From Bacteroidota bacterium (GTDB lineage: Bacteria; Bacteroidota; Bacteroidia; Bacteroidales; UBA12481), in NCBI GenBank assembly GCA_030592205.1, contig JAUVKA010000026.1, forward strand, positions 1 to 15,878: a DNA stretch of 15,878 bases. Direction: 5' to 3'. Both the position numbers and the translations under genes were made by a program. Within the stretch, counting starts at the first letter, position 1. Every line of letters starts with the position of its first letter. The notes beneath the pieces are model-generated. The model searched no databases, had not been told where the DNA came from, and saw only the letters and a program-made list of their open reading frames with translations. Of the stretch, positions 7,016 to 14,599 are shown in pieces.

Positions 7016-8989
7016 ATGAAATTCTTTAAATATTTTTTATTTGGCTGTTTGCTGTTTTCATTTTGCAATCTGTCTGCACAGATTACTAATCCCTATCAAT
7101 TTGTTAGTCCAAAACCAGGCTCCTTAATGGTTGAAGGATCCTTAAGCGGGACTGAATCTTTACTTCCGGCGCCACCGATAACCATTGATTCTATCAACGA
7201 TCCATCACCAGGCTATATTTTTATGGCTACATGGGACCGTAATGTTCCTGCTAAATATGGCAATTTTATTTTTGTGCTTGATAGGAACGGTGCTATTGTT
7301 GACTCAGTGAGGGTTAATGGAGTACCTTTCGATTTCCAGATTCAACCCAATGGCCTCCTGTCTTTCGCTTTAGGTGATTTTTCATCCAATGTTCCCCTTC
7401 CGGGAGAAGATTTGCAACATATCGTACTCGACGAAAATCTTGCAGTAGTCGATAGCTTTAAAATGAAGAACGGATATACCACCGATTTTCATGAATTTAA
7501 GATGCTGCCCAACGGTCATGTTATGATGATGGCCTATCATACAATTCTCTACGATATGAGTAAAATTGTTGAAGGCGGCAGAACCGATGCATCATTGGTT
7601 ATTAATATCATTCAGGAACAGGACAGGGAGAAGAATGTGGTTTTTGAGTGGAGTAATATCGATCATATTCCAATAAGCGATAGCGATATGGATTTAACCG
7701 AAGCTCGATTAAACTACAGTACTTTAAACGCTTTTGATATTGATGACGATGGAAATATTCTGGCATCATTTCGAAATCACAGCGAAATAATGAAAATAAG
7801 CCGGACAACAGGCGAAATAATGTGGAGAATGGGTTCCCCACGTGGTGAGTTTCAATTCATAGGAGAACATGAAAATAACGTCCCTTACTATTTTGCCCGT
7901 CAACACAATATCCGTAAACGTCCCAATGGCAATATTACATTGTTCGATAACGGACAGTTCCATCAACCTCCCTATTCGCGTGCAGTTGAGTATAGTCTGG
8001 ATGAAGTAAATAAAGTGGCGACACTGGTTTCGGAGTGGAGATACCCCAAAGGAGATATTTTTTGCGTTACAGCCGGAAATGCCGAACTGCTACCAAACGG
8101 CGGGTGGTTTATCGCTTATGGAGTTCCAAACCAGCAATTTGTTAAACGAAATGCAGTTGAAGTTCACCCCGATGGTTCCATTGCACTTGAATTAACTCTG
8201 CCCGATGGTGTGTTGGCTTACCGCATTACCAAACTGCCCTGGAAGGAAACACTTAATAAACACAGCTTTACACACTATGAAGTTAGAGAGGGAAACACCT
8301 ATTCTTTTAATAATGAATCAATAACTACCGGAATTGAGATTAAATATAATTATTTAGAATCGCCGGATTACAACGAATCCAAAATTACACGTGTTCCATA
8401 TGCACCTGTTTATCCCGAATTTATTGAGAGTATTATAAAGGTCTATCCTGTTACAGTTGTTTACGAAGTCATTGCTATCAGTTCTCAAACTTCAGAATTT
8501 TATATTGACCTGTCGGCTTATCCGGAAATAAAAGACCCGGAAAATACCGTAGCCTACTATCGGACTTACCCAAACCGGGGATTATTTATTCCTCTAACCA
8601 CAACTTATGATAGTATTAATAATAAGCTGATAACAACCCTTTCGGGTGTAGGTGAAATAGCTTTTGGAGTTCCTCACCAGGGTGCATCGGCTGTTATTGA
8701 GTTTGAGGATAATGCACCACAAGAATACTGCCTTGCACAGAATTATCCCAATCCTTTCACAACATCAACAATGATTTCATACTCAATAAAAAAATCAGAT
8801 TACATCATTTTGAGAATATATAATCATGTTGGTAGGGAGGTTCGAACTTTAGTAAGTAAAAATCAGGATATTGGTACATATTCAATAAATTTTGAGGCGT
8901 ATAATCTTCCACAAGGTATCTACTTCTATAGATTGCAGGCAGGAAATCAATTTACAGAAATTAAAAAGATGTTATTAACAGGGGAATAG
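7016..8989 (+). CDS. Secreted arylsulfotransferase (ASST)-like beta-propeller protein with T9SS sorting tail (first copy)
   Basis: This protein has 657 residues. A signal peptide (1-21, ending L-S-A-Q) gives Sec export. Residues about 60-410 resemble the arylsulfotransferase propeller family (Pfam Arylsulfotran_2 type): DFHEFKMLPNGHVMM (157-171), DIDDDGNILASFRN (241-254), MKISRTTGEIMWRMGSPRGEF (259-279), QHNIRKRPNGNITLFDNG (296-313) and SRAVEY (321-326). Bacterial ASSTs transfer sulfate from a phenolic sulfate to another phenol through a histidine. Here the His of the family H-x-N motif appears to be Thr236, while H297 and R322 remain, so activity is uncertain. Residues 415-560 are an unrecognised beta-rich region. 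Residues 572-657 are a T9SS tail (LAQNYPNPF, RIYNHVGREVRTLV, GIYFYRLQAG, KKMLL), pointing to cell-surface or secreted location. The next gene begins 23 bp downstream and is a diverged paralogue. Confidence 0.85.
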   Translation: MKFFKYFLFGCLLFSFCNLSAQITNPYQFVSPKPGSLMVEGSLSGTESLLPAPPITIDSINDPSPGYIFMATWDRNVPAKYGNFIFVLDRNGAIVDSVRVNGVPFDFQIQPNGLLSFALGDFSSNVPLPGEDLQHIVLDENLAVVDSFKMKNGYTTDFHEFKMLPNGHVMMMAYHTILYDMSKIVEGGRTDASLVINIIQEQDREKNVVFEWSNIDHIPISDSDMDLTEARLNYSTLNAFDIDDDGNILASFRNHSEIMKISRTTGEIMWRMGSPRGEFQFIGEHENNVPYYFARQHNIRKRPNGNITLFDNGQFHQPPYSRAVEYSLDEVNKVATLVSEWRYPKGDIFCVTAGNAELLPNGGWFIAYGVPNQQFVKRNAVEVHPDGSIALELTLPDGVLAYRITKLPWKETLNKHSFTHYEVREGNTYSFNNESITTGIEIKYNYLESPDYNESKITRVPYAPVYPEFIESIIKVYPVTVVYEVIAISSQTSEFYIDLSAYPEIKDPENTVAYYRTYPNRGLFIPLTTTYDSINNKLITTLSGVGEIAFGVPHQGASAVIEFEDNAPQEYCLAQNYPNPFTTSTMISYSIKKSDYIILRIYNHVGREVRTLVSKNQDIGTYSINFEAYNLPQGIYFYRLQAGNQFTEIKKMLLTGE

Positions 8990-9012
8990 CAAATGAAGTT
9001 TAGTAAAATATT

Positions 9013-11592
9013 ATGAGAATCGCAGGATTGGTAATTATACTGTTTGGTTTGATATTTCCAATGCTATCACTTGCCCAGGAAGGACTGCCTGCCGGGTTTC
9101 AATACATTTTCCCCGGTCCGGGGACAAAATATGTACACCCCAATTCCACGATTATTTTGCGATTTAGAAATATATCTCCCAAAAATGTGACAAACCTTAG
9201 TACCTGCATAAAAGTGTCAGGAGGAAAAAGTGGTCCGCTTTCAGGTAAAACAATTATTGCTTCTGACAATCGAACCATTATTTTCACACCTGAAAAGAGC
9301 TATAAATTAGGTGGAAAAGTTTATGTAATTATAGAAGCCCAATTGTCTGAGTTTAACAGTAATGCCATTCAGCCACTAAAATATGAATTTACTGTTCTGG
9401 AAAAAGAAGTGAGCAAAGGATATATGGCAGATGAAAAAAGCAGTAATTTCCCTGTGTTGAAGAATGCAAACGCTGTTAAGCCTGGAATAATGCCTAATGG
9501 TGTTTCGGTTCCGGCAGATTTTCCTCAAGTGAATATTGCACTAAGCAATAATCCATCGAGCTACTATTTTTTTGTGAACACAATGATTGTGCCCTATTAC
9601 AATATAATTTTCAACACATTAGGTGAACCGGTTTGGTACCGGAGAACTTCCAAAATGAGCGAAGATTTCAGAGTTCAGTCCAACGGTTGGATTACCATGC
9701 AGATGCGGGAAGGTAATGACGAACCTGATTGGGGGCATATAGCTTTTACTCAAAACTTCGAATATATTAAATCATTTCGTGCAACAAATGGGTACTCCTC
9801 AGATATGCATGAATTTTTTATGCTTCCCGACAGCGGTTATTTTCTGATTGGTAAAAGAGATACTGAAGTAGATATGAGCCAATTTGTTACAGATGGCAAA
9901 CCAGATGCCATTGTAACAGAGACTTGTATTCAGGAGTTCACGGCTGATGACCAGTTGATTTTTATCTGGCGTGCCTGGGACCATTTTGATATTGTAGATC
10001 TGGAACTTGCGGATTTAACAAGTTCACATATCCGTTTTCCGCATATGAATGCAATTTTCACAGATTACGATGGGCATATCTTGCTTTCCAGCCGCCATCT
10101 TAGCGAAATATCAAAAATCCATCGCCAAACCGGCGAATTCATCTGGCGGATGAGTGGTATTCCGGATTCCCCAAATAATGAATTTCAATTTGTGGATGAT
10201 CCTCTGAATGGTTTTCGGAATCAGCACGCTATTCGTTCACTTGGAAATAACAGGTATACACTTTTAGATAACGGTAATTCACACACTCCTCCTGTTTCAC
10301 GTGCTGTGGAATATGAAATTGATACTACTCAGATGACAGCCACATTGGTATGGGAATACAGAAATGATTTGAATACCAGAATAGCCCGCTTTATGGGGAA
10401 TGCTCAGCGGTTATCAAATGGAAACACCCATATTAACTGGGCGGTAAGTAATAGTCCTCAAATTGCTATTGAAGTTACACCGGAAGGCGAAAAAGTATTT
10501 GAAATGTGGTATGAAAACGGGGCTAATTGTTACCGTTCATTCCGGCATCCCTGGGAAGGTAAATGCCCGGCACCATACCTTATTCTGGAACCTCAAATCG
10601 ATAATCTAACCTTGATTTTCAATAAATTCGGGGATGATAGTGTTGATTATTATAACATTTATGGCGGTACAGCACCGAATCCAAGCACCCTGATTGATAC
10701 TTCACAAAGTACCTTAAAACAACTAAGTGGTTTAGTAAACGGATTGCATTATTATTTCAGGGTAAGGGCTGTTGATATGAATGGACTGGAAAGTGATTTT
10801 TCGAATGAAGAGAAAATATATGTAAATATCACTCAACCAGGAACTAACCTGATTATAAACGGTGATTTTTCGAATGATCTGAATGCCTGGGAATGGGAAG
10901 TTGACACCCAGGCTTCGGCTGAGGTGCAGATTGTTGATGGTGTATGCAATTTTGTAATACAGAATGGCGGAAACAAATTTCAAGACCTGAGGCTAATACA
11001 AAAGAACATACCTCTTCTCATGGGTCAAAATTATCTGTTTGAGTTTGATGCATGGTCTGATGGAACCCGTATCGTGGATATATTTATTGGAGCTGATCAT
11101 TCACCCTTTTCAGACTACGGCCGTATAAGCTTTACTGCCTTGCATTCCGAGTTGAAACACTATACTTACTCCTTTGAGATGACAGAACCGACAGATATTA
11201 ATACTCGTGTCGTAATTAATGCAGGGAGTACCGCTGAGAATATTTACATGGATAATATCTCCCTCAAAATGGATGTATCAACAGGAATAGATGATGGATC
11301 CATGACAGCCGGTGGGTTCATGCTGTTCCCGAACTACCCGAATCCATTCAGCTCTGTTACACATATTGAGTATTATATACCCGAGACAAGTTTTGTTAGC
11401 TTAAGCATCTATAATGCACTTGGTCAGAAGGTAGAAGATTATATTCTTGAAGAACAAATATCCGGAAGGTATTCGAGAGAGATCCAACTCAGTAAGTATG
11501 ATTCAGGGATCTATGTTTATTCGCTGGAGGCAAAAGCTGTTCGTTCTGCTAAGCTTTTTCAAAAAACAAACAGAATGATTTTGTTAAAATAA
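9013..11592 (+). CDS. Secreted multidomain ASST-like protein with Ig-like, FN3, CBM4/9-like and T9SS domains (second copy)
   Basis: This protein has 859 residues. The signal peptide is 1-22 (LSLAQ). An Ig-like domain (about 28-130; GTKYVHPNSTIILRFRN, RTIIFTPEKSYKLGG) precedes the ASST-like propeller (about 170-515). The propeller has DMHEFFMLPDSGY (264-276), FPHMNAIFTDYDGHILLSSRH (342-362), IHRQTGEFIWRMSG (369-382), QHAIRSLGNNRYTLLDNG (404-421), SRAVEYEID (429-437) and GNAQRLSNGNTHINW (462-476). Unlike its upstream paralogue it keeps the H-x-N histidine (H344), plus H405, R430 and a further His at 473. An FN3-like domain (about 521-605) and a jelly-roll resembling CBM4/9 (about 610-753; NLIINGDFSNDLNAWEW, YLFEFDAWSDG, YMDNISLK) follow, then a T9SS tail (771-859; PNYPNPF, SIYNALGQKV, SGIYVYSLEA). 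The CBM-like module could hold it on a polysaccharide. It may transfer sulfate to or from a glycan or phenolic; this is inference. Confidence 0.84.
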   Translation: MRIAGLVIILFGLIFPMLSLAQEGLPAGFQYIFPGPGTKYVHPNSTIILRFRNISPKNVTNLSTCIKVSGGKSGPLSGKTIIASDNRTIIFTPEKSYKLGGKVYVIIEAQLSEFNSNAIQPLKYEFTVLEKEVSKGYMADEKSSNFPVLKNANAVKPGIMPNGVSVPADFPQVNIALSNNPSSYYFFVNTMIVPYYNIIFNTLGEPVWYRRTSKMSEDFRVQSNGWITMQMREGNDEPDWGHIAFTQNFEYIKSFRATNGYSSDMHEFFMLPDSGYFLIGKRDTEVDMSQFVTDGKPDAIVTETCIQEFTADDQLIFIWRAWDHFDIVDLELADLTSSHIRFPHMNAIFTDYDGHILLSSRHLSEISKIHRQTGEFIWRMSGIPDSPNNEFQFVDDPLNGFRNQHAIRSLGNNRYTLLDNGNSHTPPVSRAVEYEIDTTQMTATLVWEYRNDLNTRIARFMGNAQRLSNGNTHINWAVSNSPQIAIEVTPEGEKVFEMWYENGANCYRSFRHPWEGKCPAPYLILEPQIDNLTLIFNKFGDDSVDYYNIYGGTAPNPSTLIDTSQSTLKQLSGLVNGLHYYFRVRAVDMNGLESDFSNEEKIYVNITQPGTNLIINGDFSNDLNAWEWEVDTQASAEVQIVDGVCNFVIQNGGNKFQDLRLIQKNIPLLMGQNYLFEFDAWSDGTRIVDIFIGADHSPFSDYGRISFTALHSELKHYTYSFEMTEPTDINTRVVINAGSTAENIYMDNISLKMDVSTGIDDGSMTAGGFMLFPNYPNPFSSVTHIEYYIPETSFVSLSIYNALGQKVEDYILEEQISGRYSREIQLSKYDSGIYVYSLEAKAVRSAKLFQKTNRMILLK

Positions 11593-11635
11593 ATAGATAG
11601 ATTTGAGATAGCAGACAGTACAATTATTAAATCAT

Positions 11636-14599
11636 ATGAAATATCTGTATTTGTTATTCATACTATTCTTTTTTCAGTGTAGTGTTGACAATTCACTCAA
11701 AGAAGAATTTACAAATCCTCCAGAAACATCTCACCCTGGTGTCTATTGGTATTTTATGGATGGGAATTTGTCGCGCGAAGGCATGACCAAAGACCTGGAA
11801 TCAATGAAAGAGGTTGGTATCAGTAATCTGATATTCCTGGAAGTAGGGATTGGTGTCCCAAGAGGTCCGATTGACTTTATGAGTGAAGAGTGGCAAAATT
11901 TATTTGTACATGCTGTTAGGGAAGCAGAAAGATTGGGCATCAAAATACTTATGGGGGCAGGACCAGGATGGTGTGGAAGCGGAGGGCCATGGGTAAAGCC
12001 TGGAGAGTCGATGAAGCATTTGGTTTTCAGTGAAGTAGAGATCTCGGGTAATACAAAAGTTGATATCACGCTTCCGATTCCAGAGCAACGAAGTACCCCA
12101 TGGCACAATACAAAAGACCCATACTATAAGGATGTGGCTGTTTATGTCATTCCAAAATCAGCAAAAGCAGTTATCAAAGATATCGATGAAAAAGCACTAT
12201 ACGAAAGATATCCTTATTCTTCATATCCAAATGTAAAAACTCATTTACCTGCTCCACTGGAATATGATAAGATTGAGGCAAGTAATGTTCTCCATCAAAA
12301 AGATATCCTGGATATTTCTCAGTACTTACAAGATAATGGACAATTGATCTGGGAAGCACCGAAAGGCAATTGGACTATAGTGAGAATGGGAACACGTGTA
12401 ACTGGTGCCGGTACCCGACCAGCTCCTGAACCTGCGGTAGGTCTTGAGTGTAATAAGCTTGATGCTAAGGCTTTTGAAAATCATCTGAAAAATTATACCG
12501 ATATCCTCTTAGAGAAAACATCACCCCGAAAAGAAGGTGTTGGCTGGACTGGTTTCCATATGGATAGTTGGGAGAGTGGTTCACAAAACTGGACTGAAGG
12601 CATTGTCGAAGAATTTATAAAACGACGAGGGTATGATCCCGAACCATATTTTCTGGCCTATACCGGTCGTGCTATTGAAAGTGTAGAAATCACCGAACGA
12701 TTCTTATGGGATCTCCGTCTTACCTGTCAGGAGTTACTGTTGGAAAACCATGCCGAATTTGCAAAAGCTTATGCTCATAAAAACGGTTTAGAACTTACGA
12801 TTGAGCCTTATGACATGAATCCCGCCGGTGACCTCGATCTTGGTGCGGTAGCTGATGTAATAATGGCTGAATTCTGGAGTAAAAGATTTGGGTTTCACAC
12901 TTCTTATGCTGTGATCGAAGCCACTTCTATTTCGCATATAACAGGACAGCCTGTTGTGGGAGCCGAGGTATTTACATCAAATAATAACGAGGCATGGCAG
13001 GAGTACCCATGGGCAATGAAAGATCAAAGCGATTGGGCCTTGTCTATGGGAGTTAACCGTTTTGTATATCACACTTTTGCCCATAAACCGCTGGGTGATG
13101 AATACAGACCGGGTATGACTATGGGACCATACGGCGTGCATTGGGACAGAGGACAAACTTGGTGGCCAATGGTAGATGCTTACCATAAATATATCAGCCG
13201 TTGCTCCTACATGATGCAGCAAGGACAAGCTGTGTCCGATATTCTTTATCTGACTCCTGAAGGTGCCCCAATGATATTTAATCCCCCAAAGGACGCACTG
13301 AAAAAAAATGGTGCTATCCCAGATAAAAAAGGATATGGATTTGATGGTTGTTCTCCAAAGATGCTTATGGAAAGGGCGGATGTGAAAAATGGGAAGATCT
13401 ATTTTCCAGGAGCATCATCATACGAAATTATGGTCTTGCCCAATTTTGAGACCATGACACCTGAACTACTTGATAAGATTACTTCACTGATTGAAAAAGG
13501 CGCTAAGGTAATAGGTCCTCCTCCTATGAAATCGCCAAGCTTAGCAAATTATCCAAGCTGCGATAATCTGGTGAAAACATTGTCGGAAAAGCTATGGGGA
13601 GCATTTCAGATACCGGAACAAATACAAGAAATAAAGTTTGGACAAGGCATGATCTATTGGGGAGGAAATCTCAGCAATAAGTCTTCAGGATCCCTTTATC
13701 CGGATTATAAACATACGACAGAACTCTTATTGCAAATGGGTATTAGTGAGGATTTTAGCTCTGTGAATAATTCTATAAGATATGGTCATCGCAAAACAGA
13801 GGAGACAGATATCTACTTTATTGCAAACAGAACAGATTCAATTCAACAGACCTTATGTACATTTCGTGCAGAAGGCTCACCAGAACTATGGATAGGAACA
13901 AATGGAAATACGAGAAAAATCACTGATTATTATGTCAACAATGGGATAACAACTATTCCATTAGAATTTTTCCCTTTTGAAAGTTTCCTCATTACTTTTT
14001 CCGGTAGTACCGGGGAGAAGACTGCTGCAAAACCTGGAGAAGGTAATTTCCCGGGTTTAAAAGAATTTATTAAGATAAAAGGGCCCTGGGATGTCTCATT
14101 TGATCCACAATGGGGTGGTCCAAAAAAAATCAATTTTGAAAAATTGCAAGATTGGACAGAGCATGAAATGCGGGGGATAAAGTATTATTCCGGAATTGCC
14201 ACCTACAAAAAGACATTTTCGATTGAAGATTTGGATGACACAAAATACTACATAGATCTTGGAGTAGTAAATGATATTGCACGAGTAAAATTGAATGGGA
14301 AAGATCTGGGAGTTATATGGTGTGCTCCATGGAGAATTGACATATCAAGTGCATTACAAGAAGGAAATAATGAACTTGAAATAGAAGTAGCCAATCGCTG
14401 GATTAATCGTTTGCTTGGCGACAGACAAGAACCGGATGCGAATGTCAGAACAGTGAAATTTGAAAATGGTTTGCTGGGAGGACAAGAGTTTACCACAGGG
14501 AGATATACCTTTACTACGAATTCAGCTATGGGGTCATTTAAGTTTACGGAGCCTTTGCCTTCGGGTTTGCTGGGTCCGATTAAAATAATGGAATTATGA
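11636..14599 (+). CDS. GH106-like alpha-L-rhamnosidase lipoprotein
   Basis: This 987-residue protein is within the normal range for GH106, a family of calcium-dependent inverting alpha-L-rhamnosidases. The N-terminus MKYLYLLFILFFFQC suggests a lipoprotein with Cys15, although Gln at -1 is a weak lipobox. The start of the mature protein is typical: HPGVYWYFMDGNLSREGMTKDL (33-54), then MGAGPGWCGSGGPW (106-119). The barrel contains GFHMDSWESGSQNW (306-319), ELTIEPYDMN (386-395) and GAEVFTS (442-448), followed by SMGVNRFVYHTFAHKP (470-485). E390 and E444 are plausible catalytic acid/base residues, and D310/E313 plausible active-site residues, but I did not align them to a structure. The C-terminus (about 845-925; IATYKKTFSIED, VKLNGKDLGVIWCAPWRIDIS) is a GH2-like sugar-binding domain. 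It starts 43 bp after the ASST-like gene and overlaps the sulfatase gene by ATGA, so translation is probably coupled. Confidence 0.85.
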   Translation: MKYLYLLFILFFFQCSVDNSLKEEFTNPPETSHPGVYWYFMDGNLSREGMTKDLESMKEVGISNLIFLEVGIGVPRGPIDFMSEEWQNLFVHAVREAERLGIKILMGAGPGWCGSGGPWVKPGESMKHLVFSEVEISGNTKVDITLPIPEQRSTPWHNTKDPYYKDVAVYVIPKSAKAVIKDIDEKALYERYPYSSYPNVKTHLPAPLEYDKIEASNVLHQKDILDISQYLQDNGQLIWEAPKGNWTIVRMGTRVTGAGTRPAPEPAVGLECNKLDAKAFENHLKNYTDILLEKTSPRKEGVGWTGFHMDSWESGSQNWTEGIVEEFIKRRGYDPEPYFLAYTGRAIESVEITERFLWDLRLTCQELLLENHAEFAKAYAHKNGLELTIEPYDMNPAGDLDLGAVADVIMAEFWSKRFGFHTSYAVIEATSISHITGQPVVGAEVFTSNNNEAWQEYPWAMKDQSDWALSMGVNRFVYHTFAHKPLGDEYRPGMTMGPYGVHWDRGQTWWPMVDAYHKYISRCSYMMQQGQAVSDILYLTPEGAPMIFNPPKDALKKNGAIPDKKGYGFDGCSPKMLMERADVKNGKIYFPGASSYEIMVLPNFETMTPELLDKITSLIEKGAKVIGPPPMKSPSLANYPSCDNLVKTLSEKLWGAFQIPEQIQEIKFGQGMIYWGGNLSNKSSGSLYPDYKHTTELLLQMGISEDFSSVNNSIRYGHRKTEETDIYFIANRTDSIQQTLCTFRAEGSPELWIGTNGNTRKITDYYVNNGITTIPLEFFPFESFLITFSGSTGEKTAAKPGEGNFPGLKEFIKIKGPWDVSFDPQWGGPKKINFEKLQDWTEHEMRGIKYYSGIATYKKTFSIEDLDDTKYYIDLGVVNDIARVKLNGKDLGVIWCAPWRIDISSALQEGNNELEIEVANRWINRLLGDRQEPDANVRTVKFENGLLGGQEFTTGRYTFTTNSAMGSFKFTEPLPSGLLGPIKIMEL

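Noticed and set aside
11743..12359. Several antisense ORFs of 60-120 codons under the rhamnosidase gene, and similar ones under the SusC-like gene
   Set aside because: They are proline/serine-rich or low-information translations opposite well-supported genes, with no start signals or recognisable motifs.
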